Positions 8,333 through 18,304 of a stretch of DNA of 64,000 nt are shown piece by piece. The notes below the pieces were generated by a model. The model saw nothing but the letters and a program-made list of their open reading frames with translations, did not search any database and was not told the DNA's origin. The first letter of the stretch is position 1, and every line of letters begins with the position of its first letter. Location: NCBI RefSeq assembly GCF_008727755.1, contig NZ_CP044231.1, positions 1,240,001 through 1,304,000 of the forward strand, read 5' to 3'. Origin of the DNA: Microbacterium caowuchunii. Its GTDB lineage: Bacteria; Actinomycetota; Actinomycetes; Actinomycetales; Microbacteriaceae. A program made the translations under genes and the position numbers.

Positions 8333-9873
8333 GGCTCGCGCTGCTGCTCGGCGCGCTCCGCGGCGACCCCCGTGAGCGTGTCCGCACCGTCCTCGGCCTC
8401 GTGGCCGTCGTCATCGGCGTGGCCCTCGTGTGCGTCGGGATCACCCGTCTCGGATCGCTCTCCGATGGTGCGGCCTTCGTCGTGACGGTGCTCAGCGGTT
8501 CCGCCATCGCGCTCGGTTACGCCTTCGCCGCGCCCGTCTCGGGCACCTCCGATCAGCTGGACCCGCGCCGCTTCGCGACGCTGGGGCTGTCTCCGCGGCC
8601 CTTGGCAGCGGCGATCCTGCTCGCGGGAGCGATCAGCGTGCCCATGCTCGCGGTCGCCGCCGTGGCCATCGCGCTCGGCGCGATGTGGATCGGACGCGGC
8701 GCGGGCGCAGCTGCCGTGATCGGGCCGGTGCTGGGTTTCCTGACCTGCCTCCTGCTGGCTCGCGTCGGAGCGGCCGTCGGCGCCAACGTCACCGGCGAGC
8801 GACGTTCCCGCGAACTGACCGGGATGTTCCTGCTGGCACTGCTGATCGTGCTGGTTCCCGTAGGCGTGTTCGTCGCCTCCCTCGACTGGGGGGACCGGGT
8901 CCCGCCACAGCTCGAGACGGCGGCCGACGTCCTGGCGTGGACGCCACTGGGGGCGGCGTGGTCGCTGCCCGCTGTGGCCGGTGACGCCATCGCTTTCGCG
9001 GTCTCCCTGCTCGTCGCCCTGCTGACCGTCGGGCTCCTGGCCGTCGCATGGTTCGCGCTCGTGAACCGGGCTCTCACGACGATCGAACGTCCCGTCGTGG
9101 AACGTGAGCGCGGCGGTATGGGCTGGTTCACGGTGATGCCCGCCACCCCCGGCGGCGCGATCGCCGCGCGGAGCCTCATCTACTGGTTCCGCGACCGGCG
9201 GTACGCGGTCAACGTGCTGGTCGTCCCGGTCGCCGCGATGGCGACGACCGTGCCGTTGCTGATCGCCGGTGTGCCGCCGGAGATCGTGGCGCTCGTGCCG
9301 ATCCCGCTGATCGCCCTGTTCTTCGGGTGGTTGCCGCACAACGACGTCGCCTACGACTCGACCGCCGTATGGCTGCACATCGCGTCCGGCGTCCGGGGCG
9401 TGTCCGATCGGATCGGCCGCCTCGTGCCGATCCTGCTGATCGGCATCCCGACGTTCGCGGTCACCGTCCCGCTGGCGATCGCGGTGAACGGCCGCTGGGC
9501 GCATCTTCCGGCGCTGATCGGGGTGACCGCCACCCTGTTCCTGTCCGGGCTCGGTCTCAGCTCGATCTCCTCGGTATGGCGTCCCTACGCCGTGTCGCGA
9601 CCGGGGGACAGCCCGTTCCAGCAGCCGCAGCGCACCGGCTCCTCGGGTCTGGCCGGACAGGCGTTCGTCATGCTCGGCACGCTGCTCGTCAGCATCCCGA
9701 CGCTGTGGTGGGCGTGGATCGCCGTGACGGCGGACCCGTCCTACGGTGTCGCCGCCCTCGTGGCGGGTCTCACCACCGGGGTCCTCGTGCTCGGGGTCGG
9801 GCTCGCCGTCGGCGCCCTCTTGTTCGAACGCCGCGCGGGCGTCCTCATGGAGTTCGTGGAAGCCGCGTACTGA
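8308..9873 (+). CDS. ABC transporter permease, multi-pass membrane protein
   Basis: A 521-residue protein with roughly ten to twelve hydrophobic membrane segments (for example [20 protein letters not shown] near residue 25, and LMEFVEAAY at the C-terminus after a final segment). No enzymatic motif is seen. It begins with GTG inside the 3' end of the ATPase gene (25-nt overlap), so the pair is co-transcribed and should form one transporter. The type is that of ABC-2-like export permeases that use a separate ATPase; direction and substrate cannot be told. A later start would remove part of the first segment. Confidence 0.82.
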   Translation: MVAHVLRLRLALLLGALRGDPRERVRTVLGLVAVVIGVALVCVGITRLGSLSDGAAFVVTVLSGSAIALGYAFAAPVSGTSDQLDPRRFATLGLSPRPLAAAILLAGAISVPMLAVAAVAIALGAMWIGRGAGAAAVIGPVLGFLTCLLLARVGAAVGANVTGERRSRELTGMFLLALLIVLVPVGVFVASLDWGDRVPPQLETAADVLAWTPLGAAWSLPAVAGDAIAFAVSLLVALLTVGLLAVAWFALVNRALTTIERPVVERERGGMGWFTVMPATPGGAIAARSLIYWFRDRRYAVNVLVVPVAAMATTVPLLIAGVPPEIVALVPIPLIALFFGWLPHNDVAYDSTAVWLHIASGVRGVSDRIGRLVPILLIGIPTFAVTVPLAIAVNGRWAHLPALIGVTATLFLSGLGLSSISSVWRPYAVSRPGDSPFQQPQRTGSSGLAGQAFVMLGTLLVSIPTLWWAWIAVTADPSYGVAALVAGLTTGVLVLGVGLAVGALLFERRAGVLMEFVEAAY

Positions 9874-9908
9874 TCCTCCGATGCGGTGCCGAATGCGACG
9901 CTCGCCGG

Positions 9909-9914
9909 TAGACT
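9909..9914 (+). promoter_or_regulatory. -10 hexamer TAGACT, leaderless type
   Basis: TAGACT, 8 nt, then the ATG at 9923. Confidence 0.55.
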
Positions 9915-9922
9915 GACCAACC

Positions 9923-10189
9923 ATGAGTACGCCTCTCGACAGCCCCGACCAGGGGGGACTTGCCACCCTCGACCGCGAGCTCGAGGAGCTCATCCGCGAG
10001 GAGAGCATCGAGCCAGGCGATCATGAGCGCTTCTCGCATTACGTCAAGAAGGAGAAGATCCTCGAGTCCGCGTTGACCGGCAAGCCGGTCCGCGCGCTGT
10101 GCGGGAAGAAGTGGACGCCCGGTCGCGACCCGGAGAAGTTCCCGGTGTGCCCCTCGTGCAAAGAGATCTACGAGTCGCTCCAGAAGTGA
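9923..10189 (+). CDS. DUF3039 zinc-ribbon-like protein
   Basis: An 88-residue conserved actinobacterial protein. The N-terminal half is acidic and helical. The C-terminal half contains HYVKKEKI, then a probable zinc knuckle, RALCGKKW...FPVCPSCK, whose spaced cysteines fit metal binding. This matches DUF3039, present across actinobacteria without a known function. The start lies 8 nt after a TAGACT hexamer and there is no Shine-Dalgarno sequence, so it is probably leaderless. Confidence 0.85.
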   Translation: MSTPLDSPDQGGLATLDRELEELIREESIEPGDHERFSHYVKKEKILESALTGKPVRALCGKKWTPGRDPEKFPVCPSCKEIYESLQK

Positions 10190-10228
10190 CATCCGACCCT
10201 GCGCCGTCGAGGGATCGATCGGCGGGGG

Positions 10229-11545
10229 TCAGACGACGTGCGTCGGGATCGCGGGTCCGGAGCGGCTGAGCCCGAGCGCTCGCACCGGCAGCTCGGCCCG
10301 AACGGACAGATGATGGGCGCGCGCGGCACGAACCCCTTCCGGGCCCTCGAAGCCGGGCATGATCTCGCCGGAGCGGATGAGGTCGACCTGCAGAGGGCGC
10401 GCATCGGGATGCTGCGCAGCGGTGGCGAGCGGCTCGAACCCGTCGGCGACGGCCACCACCTCGGCGGTCGCCGTGCCCTCCCGGAGGCGGCGGAAGGCGG
10501 ACTTGCGTCCTCCGGTGGACGCCTTGTCCGCCGACGCCTTCGCGACGGAAACCCAGCCGCCGTCGGCGTCCTGGCGGGCGACGAGCTTGTAGACCATGCC
10601 GGCGGTCGGTGACCCGGATCCGGTGACGACCGAGGTTCCGACACCGTAGGCGTCCACGGGAGACGCGGCGAGTGCGGCGATCGCATACTCGTCCAGGTCG
10701 CTCGTGACGGTGATGCGGGTATCCACGGCACCGAGATCGTCCAGGTGGGCGCGGACGGCCGCCGCCACGACGGGGAGATCTCCGGAGTCGATGCGCACCC
10801 CGCCCAGGCCCGGACCGGCGACCCGGATGGCGGTCTCGACACCGGTGCGGATGTCGTAGGTGTCGACCAGCAGTGTGGTGTCCAGTCCCTGCGCGGCGAT
10901 CTGAGCGCGGAAGGCATCCTCCTCGTCGTCGTGGAGCAGCGTCCAGGAGTGCGCCGCCGTGCCCATGGTCGGGATCTCCCAGGCGCGGCCGGCCTCGAGG
11001 TTGCTCGTCGCTCCGAACCCGGTGATGTAGGCCGCGCGCGCGGCCGCGACGGCGGAGCGCTCGCCGGCTCGCCGGGAGCCCATCTCCGCGAGCGGTCGGT
11101 CTCCCGCTGCGATCGACATCCGCGCCGCCGCGGTCGCGACGGCCGAATCGTGGTTCAGGACACTCAGTGCCAGGGTCTCCAGGATCACCGCCTCCGCGAA
11201 CGTGCCCTCCACCGTGAGGATGGGCGAGCCCGGGAAGTACAGCTCGCCCTCGCGGTACCCGGTGAGGGATCCGCTGAAGCGGAAGGACTCCAGGAAAGCG
11301 ATCGTCTCGGCATCCACGACCCGTCCGTCCCGGAGGAAACGCAGCTCCTCCTCGCCGAAGCGGAAGTCCGCGATGAGGGAGAGGAGGCGGCCCGTTCCGG
11401 CCACCACTCCGAAGCGCCGTCCGCCGGGGAGGCGTCGCGCGAAGAGTTCGAAGACACATCGCCGGGAGGCGGTGCCGTCCCGCAGCGCGCCCTCGATCAT
11501 GGTCAGTTCGTACCGGTCGGTCAGCAGGGCCGTGGAGGCGGACAT
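10229..11545 (-). CDS. pncB: nicotinate phosphoribosyltransferase
   Basis: A 438-residue enzyme that joins nicotinate to PRPP, using ATP, to give nicotinate mononucleotide in NAD salvage (cytosol). Visible family motifs: [15 protein letters not shown] at the N-terminus, [22 protein letters not shown] with the active-site His region, [30 protein letters not shown] and [12 protein letters not shown]. The length is typical. A start at 11545 is supported by TAGGGT (11553-11558, minus strand) 7 nt upstream; the frame is open further, but that would run into the divergent murI promoter. Confidence 0.93.
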   Translation of the reverse strand: MSASTALLTDRYELTMIEGALRDGTASRRCVFELFARRLPGGRRFGVVAGTGRLLSLIADFRFGEEELRFLRDGRVVDAETIAFLESFRFSGSLTGYREGELYFPGSPILTVEGTFAEAVILETLALSVLNHDSAVATAAARMSIAAGDRPLAEMGSRRAGERSAVAAARAAYITGFGATSNLEAGRAWEIPTMGTAAHSWTLLHDDEEDAFRAQIAAQGLDTTLLVDTYDIRTGVETAIRVAGPGLGGVRIDSGDLPVVAAAVRAHLDDLGAVDTRITVTSDLDEYAIAALAASPVDAYGVGTSVVTGSGSPTAGMVYKLVARQDADGGWVSVAKASADKASTGGRKSAFRRLREGTATAEVVAVADGFEPLATAAQHPDARPLQVDLIRSGEIMPGFEGPEGVRAARAHHLSVRAELPVRALGLSRSGPAIPTHVV

Positions 11546-11552
11546 GGGAGAC

Positions 11553-11558
11553 ACCCTA
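11553..11558 (-). promoter_or_regulatory. -10 hexamer TAGGGT for pncB
   Basis: TAGGGT on the minus strand, 7 nt before the ATG at 11545. Confidence 0.5.
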
Positions 11559-11569
11559 TCGAGCGCGGG

Positions 11570-11575
11570 TAGGGT
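11570..11575 (+). promoter_or_regulatory. -10 hexamer TAGGGT for murI
   Basis: TAGGGT, 8 nt, then GTG at 11584. The same hexamer serves the divergent pncB only 12 bp away. Confidence 0.5.
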
Positions 11576-11583
11576 TGATGCTC

Positions 11584-12402
11584 GTGGACGACGCACCGAT
11601 CGGGATCTTCGACTCCGGGGTGGGAGGACTCACGGTCGCCCGGGCCGTCTCGCAGATGCTGCCGCGGGAGTCCCTCCGGTACATCGGCGACACCGCCCGA
11701 TCCCCGTACGGTCCCAAACCGATCGCGGACGTGCGCCGGTACAGTCTCGAGGTCCTGGACACCCTGGTCGACGAGGGCGTCAAGATGCTCGTGATCGCCT
11801 GCAACACCGCGTCCTCCGCCATGCTCCGCGACGCGCGCGAGCGTTACGACGTCCCGGTCATCGAGGTGATCGGCCCCGCGGTGCGCACGGCGATGTCGAC
11901 CACCCGGAACGGCCGGATCGGTGTCATCGGGACCGCGGGAACCATCGGGTCCGGGGCCTACCAGGACATGCTCGAGGTGAACCCGGGCATCACCGTGTTC
12001 GCCGAGGCCTGCCCGCGGTTCGTGGAGTTCGTCGAGGCGGGTGTCACCGACACGCCCGAGGTCCTCCGGGTCGCCGAGGAGTACCTCGCACCGCTGCGGC
12101 ATGCCGGCGTCGACACGCTCGTGCTCGGCTGCACGCACTATCCGTTCCTGGAGGGCGCCATCAGCTACGTCATGGGGGAGGGCGTGAGTCTCGTCTCCAG
12201 CGACACCGAGACGGCGAAGGACGTCTACCGTCAGCTGGTGTCCCGCGACCTGCTGGCCGGGCCCGACGCCGTCGCCCACCACACCTACGAGGCCACGGGG
12301 TCGTCCGCGGACGACTTCATCACCCTCGCCCATCGACTCATGGGACGCGAAGTGCGTTCCGTCCAGCTCGTGCAGACCGGCGCGATCGACCTGCCGCGCT
12401 GA
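11584..12402 (+). CDS. murI: glutamate racemase
   Basis: A 272-residue racemase converting L- to D-glutamate for peptidoglycan precursors (cytosol). Seen: [15 protein letters not shown] with the conserved Asp/Ser, [11 protein letters not shown], the first catalytic cysteine in VIACNTASS and the second in [10 protein letters not shown]. An ATG at 11578 and a TTG at 11575 are also in frame. GTG 11584 is preferred because it sits 8 nt after TAGGGT and gives the usual short N-terminus. It leads a cluster with rph and rdgB. Confidence 0.93.
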   Translation: MDDAPIGIFDSGVGGLTVARAVSQMLPRESLRYIGDTARSPYGPKPIADVRRYSLEVLDTLVDEGVKMLVIACNTASSAMLRDARERYDVPVIEVIGPAVRTAMSTTRNGRIGVIGTAGTIGSGAYQDMLEVNPGITVFAEACPRFVEFVEAGVTDTPEVLRVAEEYLAPLRHAGVDTLVLGCTHYPFLEGAISYVMGEGVSLVSSDTETAKDVYRQLVSRDLLAGPDAVAHHTYEATGSSADDFITLAHRLMGREVRSVQLVQTGAIDLPR

Positions 12403-12428
12403 CTGCCCGGCCCACCCGAAGGAGTCCC

Positions 12429-13181
12429 ATGTCAGAGATCACCCGCGTCGACGGCCGTACCGTCGATCAGCTGCGCCCCGTCACGATCGAGCGAGGGTGG
12501 AGCGCCCAGGCCGAGGGCTCGGCGCTCATCTCCTTCGGCGGCACGAAGGTGCTGTGCACCGCGTCGTTCACGAACGGCGTGCCGCGCTGGCTGACGGGCA
12601 AGGGCAAGGGCTGGGTGACCGCGGAGTACGCGATGCTGCCGCGGGCCACCAACAGCCGCAACGACCGCGAGAGCGTGAAGGGCCGGATCGGCGGTCGCAC
12701 CCACGAGATCTCCCGTCTCATCGGCCGGGCGCTGCGCGCGGTCGTTGACACGAAGGCGCTGGGCGAGAACACCATCGTCATCGACTGCGACGTGCTCCAG
12801 GCCGACGGCGGCACCCGCACCGCGGCGATCACCGGCGCCTACGTGGCGCTCGCCGACGCGATCGAGTGGGGACGCGCGAAGAAGTTCATCGCGCAGAAGT
12901 CGACCGTGTTGCTGGACTCGGTCTCGGCGGTCTCCGTCGGCATCATCGACGGGGAGCCCATGCTCGATCTCGCCTATGTCGAGGACGTGCGCGCGGAGAC
13001 CGATATGAACGTCGTCATGACCGGCCGGGGTCTGTTCGTCGAAGTGCAGGGGACAGCCGAGGGCGCCCCGTTCGACAAGCGGGAGCTCGACGCCCTGCTG
13101 CAGCTGGGAGCGGACGGATGCGCCGACCTGCGCGACGCCCAGCTCGCGGCGCTGGCCGACGGCGAGGACGCCGCCCGATGA
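12429..13181 (+). CDS. rph: ribonuclease PH
   Basis: A 250-residue phosphorolytic 3'-5' exoribonuclease that trims tRNA precursors. Motifs: R(V)[10 protein letters not shown] at the N-terminus, [55 protein letters not shown] and GTAEGAPF. An AAGGAG Shine-Dalgarno precedes the ATG by about 6 nt. It is 26 nt from murI and its stop overlaps the rdgB start, the common actinobacterial murI-rph-rdgB order. Confidence 0.95.
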   Translation: MSEITRVDGRTVDQLRPVTIERGWSAQAEGSALISFGGTKVLCTASFTNGVPRWLTGKGKGWVTAEYAMLPRATNSRNDRESVKGRIGGRTHEISRLIGRALRAVVDTKALGENTIVIDCDVLQADGGTRTAAITGAYVALADAIEWGRAKKFIAQKSTVLLDSVSAVSVGIIDGEPMLDLAYVEDVRAETDMNVVMTGRGLFVEVQGTAEGAPFDKRELDALLQLGADGCADLRDAQLAALADGEDAAR

Positions 13182-13777
13182 CGTCCCGGATCGTCCTGGC
13201 CACGCACAACCCGCACAAGGTGTCCGAGTTCCAGGCGATCGTCGCGGAGACCCGCCCGGACCTGGAGGTCGTCGGCTACGACGGACCCGAACCGGTGGAG
13301 GACGGCGTGACGTTCGCGGCGAATGCGCTGATCAAGGCGCGGGCGGCGGCAGCCCACACAGGGCTTCCGGCGCTCGCGGACGATTCGGGAATCTGCGTCG
13401 ACGTACTGGGCGGAGCGCCCGGGGTGTTCTCCGCCTACTGGGCGGGACACAAGAAGGACGCGAGGGCCAACCTCGATCTGCTGCTCGACCAGTTGTCGGA
13501 TGTCGCAGACCCGCACCGCGGGGCGCAGTTCCGTTCCACGATCGCCCTGGTCGTGCCGGGCGGGGACGAGCACGTCGTGGAGGGCGTCTGGCCGGGGCGG
13601 CTCGCCCGTTCCGCATCAGGCAGCGGCGGCTTCGGCTACGATCCGATCTTCATCCCCGACGGTCAGCCCGCCGGTTCCGAACGTTCGGTGGGGGAGTGGA
13701 CCGCCGAGGAGAAGAACGCACAGTCGCATCGCGCGCGGGCGTTCGCCGCGCTGACGCCGTTGCTCGCCTCGCTCTGA
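13178..13777 (+). CDS. rdgB: non-canonical purine NTP pyrophosphatase (RdgB/HAM1)
   Basis: A 199-residue housecleaning enzyme that hydrolyses dITP, ITP and XTP to monophosphates. Motifs in order: [12 protein letters not shown], the catalytic [33 protein letters not shown] and [10 protein letters not shown]. The ATG overlaps the rph stop (ATGA), so the two are coupled. Length is normal. Confidence 0.94.
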   Translation: MTSRIVLATHNPHKVSEFQAIVAETRPDLEVVGYDGPEPVEDGVTFAANALIKARAAAAHTGLPALADDSGICVDVLGGAPGVFSAYWAGHKKDARANLDLLLDQLSDVADPHRGAQFRSTIALVVPGGDEHVVEGVWPGRLARSASGSGGFGYDPIFIPDGQPAGSERSVGEWTAEEKNAQSHRARAFAALTPLLASL

Positions 13778-13884
13778 CCCGGCACCGGGGAGACCCGCCC
13801 GGCGGAAGCGCACGCGGTCGGTCCTCCCGATCGCAGCGACGGACCGTCGACTCTGGTCGCGCGCGCTGGTCGTGACCCGCGTGT

Positions 13885-13903
13885 AACGAGAATCAGACTC
13901 GTT
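13885..13903. promoter_or_regulatory. palindrome upstream of the cation efflux gene (candidate operator)
   Basis: aacgag and ctcgtt form a perfect 6-bp inverted repeat around a 7-nt centre, 54 nt before the CDF start and about 42 nt before its -10. The position suits a metal-responsive repressor or activator site; no matching regulator gene is adjacent. Confidence 0.35.
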
Positions 13904-13945
13904 CCCGACAGTCCTCGCACGGTCCCCGCTCCCCGGCGCGGGGCC

Positions 13946-13951
13946 TAGCCT
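13946..13951 (+). promoter_or_regulatory. -10 hexamer TAGCCT, leaderless type
   Basis: TAGCCT, 6 nt, then the ATG at 13958. Confidence 0.55.
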
Positions 13952-13957
13952 GGGATC

Positions 13958-14875
13958 ATGCACGACCACGCCTCCGGAGGGGGATCGCTGCGCAGCGCCG
14001 GCAACCGCCGCCTGCTGGCGATCTCGCTGGGCATCACCTCCACGGTATTCCTCGTCCAGGTAACCGGAGCGATCCTCTCCGGCTCCCTGGCGCTCTTGGC
14101 CGATGCGGCGCACATGTTGACGGATGCAGCGGCCCTGGTGATCGCGCTCATCGCCAGCGTCGTGGCGGCGCGACCCGCGAACGACCGCCGGACCTTCGGG
14201 TATCAGCGCGCCGAGGTCTTCGGTGCGCTGATCAACGGCGTCATCCTCATCGCGCTGTCGCTGTGGGTGGCGATCGAGGCGATCCTCAGGCTGATCGAAC
14301 CGGGCGAGGTGGAGGTCGCCGGTGGTCTCATGCTCGTCGTTGCGGCGATCGGGCTCGTCGCGAACGGGGCGGCCATGTGGCTGCTCAGCACGGCGCAGCG
14401 CACCAGCCTCAACGTGCGCGGGGCGTACCTGGAGGTCCTCGGGGACCTGCTGGGATCCGTCGCGGTGATCGTCGCGGCCGTGGTGATCCTGACCACCGGG
14501 TGGCTGCCGGCCGATGCGGTCGCGTCGCTGCTCATCGCCGCGATGATCGTGCCCCGCGCGATCGGGCTGCTCCGGGAGGTCGCGTCCGTGCTGAGCGAGG
14601 CGACTCCTGAGGGCATGCACGTGCGGGAGATCCGCGAGCACATCCTCGGCACGCCCGGTGTCGTCGGCGTGCACGACGTGCACGTCTGGCAGCTCACCCG
14701 CGGCGCACCGGTGTTCTCCGCCCACGTCGTGGTGGACGCGCAGTGCTTCGCCTCGGGCCGTGCGGACGGGCTGCTCACCGATCTCCAGCAGTGCCTGGCC
14801 TCGCATTTCGACGTGGAGCACTCCACGTTCCAGCTCGAACCGGCCGGGCACGTCGAGCACGACGCGCACGCCTGA
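13958..14875 (+). CDS. cation diffusion facilitator (zinc/cobalt-type efflux)
   Basis: A 305-residue CDF protein: six membrane segments (about residues 20-200) followed by a cytoplasmic ferredoxin-like domain (about 205-290). Metal-site motifs ADAAHMLTDAAAL (HxxxD in TM2) and YLEVLGDLLGS (TM5) are intact. An N-terminal HDH and a C-terminal histidine cluster (GHVEHDAHA) add ligands. The family exports divalent cations, most often Zn2+, in exchange for protons. The gene stands alone behind a leaderless promoter and a short palindrome that may be its metal-responsive operator. Exact metal unknown. Confidence 0.9.
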   Translation: MHDHASGGGSLRSAGNRRLLAISLGITSTVFLVQVTGAILSGSLALLADAAHMLTDAAALVIALIASVVAARPANDRRTFGYQRAEVFGALINGVILIALSLWVAIEAILRLIEPGEVEVAGGLMLVVAAIGLVANGAAMWLLSTAQRTSLNVRGAYLEVLGDLLGSVAVIVAAVVILTTGWLPADAVASLLIAAMIVPRAIGLLREVASVLSEATPEGMHVREIREHILGTPGVVGVHDVHVWQLTRGAPVFSAHVVVDAQCFASGRADGLLTDLQQCLASHFDVEHSTFQLEPAGHVEHDAHA

Positions 14876-14885
14876 GCGGGGGCGC

Positions 14886-17348
14886 TCACTCCTCGGGACG
14901 CACCTCGGCGGGCGACTTGTCCGGGCGTAGTCCCCGCCAGCGCGCGTGACGCAGCCGGCCGTCGGGGGTCGTCTCGGCGAAGGCGACCTCGCCCACGAGT
15001 TCGGGGCGCACCCAGTCCGCGTCCGATGCGTCCGCATCCGGGACGTCCATGAACGGTGTGCTGTCGCTGCGCAGTGGTGCGAGCAGCTCGTCCAGCCGGC
15101 GGAGGGTGCGCTCGTCGAAGCCCGAGCCCACCCGCCCGACGTAGCGCAGGCCGTCGGGGCCGGGGATGCCCATGAGGAGGGACCCGATCGTGCCGGAACG
15201 GCCGCCTCGGCCGGGGCGGATCCCGCCGATCACGATCTCCTGCGTGCGGATGTGCTTGACCTTGAGCCAGTCGCCGCTGCGCTGGCCGGGGCGGTAGGTG
15301 CTGTCCGGGTTCTTGACGACGACGCCCTCCAGATCGAACGCGGCGCTGGCGCGCAGCGCCGCATCCACGTCGTCGAATGCGGGCGGCACCGTGAAAGGGC
15401 CGGACGCATCCGCCAGGCGCTCCTCGAGCAGGGCGCGTCGCTCCCGGAGCGGACGGCTGGTGAGGTCGGCACCGGACGAGGAGAGCAGGTCGAAGACCGC
15501 GAAGCGGACGGGGACGCGCTCCGCTTGCACGCGGATCTCGGCGGCGCGGGTGAGGTGCATCCTGTTCTGCAGGAGGGTGAAACTCGGTCGGCCCTCGGCA
15601 TCGAAGGCGACGATCTCGCCGTCGACGACGGCCGGCGCGTCGCCGAGGAACGTGGCGGCGCCGGTCACCTCCGGATAGCGGGCGGTGATGTCGGTACCGC
15701 TGCGGGCGCGCAGGAGGAGCCGGGCACCGTCCCAGAACCCGAGGGCACGGATGCCGTCCCACTTGATCTCCGCCCACTGAGCCGACCACCGTCGCGCGCT
15801 GCTGCGCGCGAGCGCGGGCGAGGCGTTCTCGGCGAGCATGGGGCGCAGCCGGGCGGGGGTGAGGCGTGAGTCCGGATCGGATGCGGGCGCCGTCGCCGGT
15901 GGCGGGGCGGCGGCGCTGTCCCGTGCGGGCGGCTCCCCATCCGCCGTCTTCATGCGGTGCAGCAGCCAGCTGGATTTCTCGCCCTCGCCGTCGGTGCGGA
16001 TGAGGGCCAGACGGGCTCGCCCGAGCGGCCCGTCCGGGCGCCCGGCGAGGGTGAAGATGATCTCGTCGTCGCGCCATTTCTCGAGCTCGTAGGAGCCGTC
16101 GTCCCAGATGGTGACCGTGCCGGCCCCGTACTCGCCGCGCGGGATGGTGCCCTCGAAGCCGCCGTAGGAGAGGGGGTGGTCCTCGGTCATCACCGCGAGG
16201 TGGTTGCGGCTCGCCGACGCCGGGACGCCCTTGGGCACGGCCCAGCTGACGAACACCCCGTCGCGCTCAAGGCGCAGGTCGTAGTGCAGCCGCCGGGCGT
16301 GGTGCTCCTGGATGACGAAGCGCGGCGCGCCGCCCGGTGGCCACGGATCGGCATGCGGATGGTCGGGGACGGGCTCGGGGGTGCGGTCGGCGGAGCGCTT
16401 GGCGAGGTAGGTGCGCAACGGTGCGCGCTCCGCGACCCGCTCTCCGCCCCGGAATCCCAGCGCCGACAGCGGGTCGCCCATGCGCTCCGCGCGCTCGAGC
16501 ACCGCGGTGAACTCGAGCTGGGCCAGCTCGGGGGAGTCGAGCTCGTCCCAGGTGCGGGGCGCGGCGACGGTCGGACGCTCGCGTCCGCGCAGGGAGTACG
16601 GGGCGATCGTCGTCTTCTTGCCGTTGTTCTGGCTCCAGTCGACGAACACCTTGCCGGGCCGGGCCGCCTTCGACATGGCACTGACCACGAGGTCGGGGTG
16701 GTCGGCTTCGAGCGAGCGGGCGAGCTCCCGGGCCAGCGCCGACACGGAATCGCTCGTCTGCCCGGCCGGGACCGGGCTGTACAGGTGGATGCCTTTGCTG
16801 CCGCTGGTGACCGGGAGCGGCGGCATCCCGATGTCCTCGAGCGTGCGGCGGGCCCAGCGCGCGACCTCCGCGCACGCGGCGAGGTCGACGCCCTCCCCGG
16901 GGTCGAGATCCAGGACGAGACGGTCGGGCGGGCCGGGCAGGGCGTCCGCGGTGAACCGCCATTGCGGCGTGTGCAGCTCGAGGCTCGCGGTCTGGGCGAG
17001 CCAGACCAGCGTCGGCACATCCTCGACGAGGGGATAGGACTTCGTCCCGGTGGAATGCTCGATCCCCGTCCGGCGCACCCACTCGGGTGCGCTGCTCTCG
17101 AGATCCTTTGCGAAGAACGACGATCCCGGATGCGCGGCGTCGCCGACACCGTCCGGCCAGCGTTTACGGGTCACCGGACGACCCTCCAGGTGGGGGAGCA
17201 TGAGCGGGGCGATGCGGACGTAATAGTCCACGACCTCCGCCTTGGTGGTCCCGGTCACCGGATACAGGATCTTGTCGAGGCGACTGAGGCGGATGCGGCG
17301 TCCCCCGACCGTCACGGTCTGCTGCTCCTGCGCCATGTCGACCATCAT
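14886..17348 (-). CDS. ligD: multifunctional NHEJ DNA ligase D (polymerase-phosphoesterase-ligase)
   Basis: An 820-residue protein with three domains in the mycobacterial order. The primase-like polymerase (about residues 5-295, with LVLDLDPG, GSKGIHLY and FVDWSQN) fills in ends. The 3'-phosphoesterase (about 335-480, with HHARRLHYDLRLE and PRGEYGAG) heals 3' ends. The ATP-dependent ligase (from about 510, with the lysine of EIKWDGIRAL near residue 527, VDGEIVAFD, and LEGVVVKNP) seals breaks. It acts with Ku, encoded divergently 56 nt away. There are several possible starts (TTG 17363, ATG 17348, 17345, 17336); none has a strong Shine-Dalgarno, and 17348 is chosen arbitrarily among close ATGs. 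Confidence 0.92.
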   Translation of the reverse strand: MMVDMAQEQQTVTVGGRRIRLSRLDKILYPVTGTTKAEVVDYYVRIAPLMLPHLEGRPVTRKRWPDGVGDAAHPGSSFFAKDLESSAPEWVRRTGIEHSTGTKSYPLVEDVPTLVWLAQTASLELHTPQWRFTADALPGPPDRLVLDLDPGEGVDLAACAEVARWARRTLEDIGMPPLPVTSGSKGIHLYSPVPAGQTSDSVSALARELARSLEADHPDLVVSAMSKAARPGKVFVDWSQNNGKKTTIAPYSLRGRERPTVAAPRTWDELDSPELAQLEFTAVLERAERMGDPLSALGFRGGERVAERAPLRTYLAKRSADRTPEPVPDHPHADPWPPGGAPRFVIQEHHARRLHYDLRLERDGVFVSWAVPKGVPASASRNHLAVMTEDHPLSYGGFEGTIPRGEYGAGTVTIWDDGSYELEKWRDDEIIFTLAGRPDGPLGRARLALIRTDGEGEKSSWLLHRMKTADGEPPARDSAAAPPPATAPASDPDSRLTPARLRPMLAENASPALARSSARRWSAQWAEIKWDGIRALGFWDGARLLLRARSGTDITARYPEVTGAATFLGDAPAVVDGEIVAFDAEGRPSFTLLQNRMHLTRAAEIRVQAERVPVRFAVFDLLSSSGADLTSRPLRERRALLEERLADASGPFTVPPAFDDVDAALRASAAFDLEGVVVKNPDSTYRPGQRSGDWLKVKHIRTQEIVIGGIRPGRGGRSGTIGSLLMGIPGPDGLRYVGRVGSGFDERTLRRLDELLAPLRSDSTPFMDVPDADASDADWVRPELVGEVAFAETTPDGRLRHARWRGLRPDKSPAEVRPEE

Positions 17349-17404
17349 GCCGCCAGGATGCAAGCCCTAGCCACGGGTGGACGTTCCGGTGTGTACTGGC
17401 CAGC

Positions 17405-18253
17405 ATGAGGTCGATCTGGAAGGGCGCGTTGACGTTCGGCCTCGTCAACGTGCCGGTGAAGGTGTACGCGGCCACGGAGGATCACGACGTCTCGCTGCAC
17501 CAGGTGCATGAGAAGGACGGCGGCCGGATCCGGTATCAGCGCACGTGCGAGATCTGCGGCGAGGTCGTCGCCTACAAGGACATAGATCGCGCCTACGACG
17601 ACGGGGATCGGACGGTGGTGCTCACGAAGGAGGACATCGCGGCGCTGCCGGCCGAGAAGTCGCGGGAGATCACGGTCGTCGAGTTCGTGCCCAGCGAGCA
17701 GGTCGATCCCATCACGTTCGACCGTGCCTACTTCCTCGAGCCGGATTCGTCGTCGCCGAAGGCGTACGTGCTCCTGCGGCAGACCCTGGAGCAGACCGAT
17801 CGCACCGCGATCGTGCAGTTCTCGCTGCGCCAGAAGACGCGCCTGGCGGCGCTCCGGGTGCGAGGAGACGTCCTGGTGCTGCAGACGCTGCTCTGGGCGG
17901 ACGAGGTGCGTGCAGCGCAGTTCCCCGCGCTGGACGAATCGGTGACGATCTCGGACAAGGAGATGAAGCTGTCGTCGGCGTTGGTGGACAGCTTCTCCTC
18001 GGACTTCGACCCGTCGGAGTTCCACGACGACTACCAGGAGGAGTTGCGCACCCTCATCGAGGCGAAGCTGGAGAAGGGCGAGAGCATCGATACCGCGGAG
18101 ACGTTCGGCGAGCGGGCGGAGGAGGAGTCCGGCGGCGAGGTCATCGACCTCATGGAGGCGCTGCGCGCGAGCGTGGAACGCAGCCGCGGGGGCGCGTCCT
18201 CCGACGACAAGCCGGCGAAGAAGCCCGCCAAGAAGTCCAAGAAGGCGTCGTAG
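17405..18253 (+). CDS. ku: DNA end-binding protein Ku
   Basis: A 282-residue bacterial Ku homodimer subunit that rings double-strand DNA ends and recruits LigD. Seen: MRSIWKGALTFGLVNVPVKV at the N-terminus (classic), a CEICGEVV zinc-like pair, YFLEPD, KAYVLLRQTL and LAALRVRGDVLVLQTL. The lysine-rich C-terminal tail (PAKKPAKKSKK) typical of actinobacterial Ku binds DNA and allows threading. It diverges from ligD over a 56-nt shared promoter region, which implies joint expression of a two-gene end-joining system. Confidence 0.95.
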   Translation: MRSIWKGALTFGLVNVPVKVYAATEDHDVSLHQVHEKDGGRIRYQRTCEICGEVVAYKDIDRAYDDGDRTVVLTKEDIAALPAEKSREITVVEFVPSEQVDPITFDRAYFLEPDSSSPKAYVLLRQTLEQTDRTAIVQFSLRQKTRLAALRVRGDVLVLQTLLWADEVRAAQFPALDESVTISDKEMKLSSALVDSFSSDFDPSEFHDDYQEELRTLIEAKLEKGESIDTAETFGERAEEESGGEVIDLMEALRASVERSRGGASSDDKPAKKPAKKSKKAS

Positions 18254-18304
18254 TCCGGCATCCGCCGGTCGGGTCGTGGGTCGGCGCGGCGCGGCGGGCC
18301 CGGC

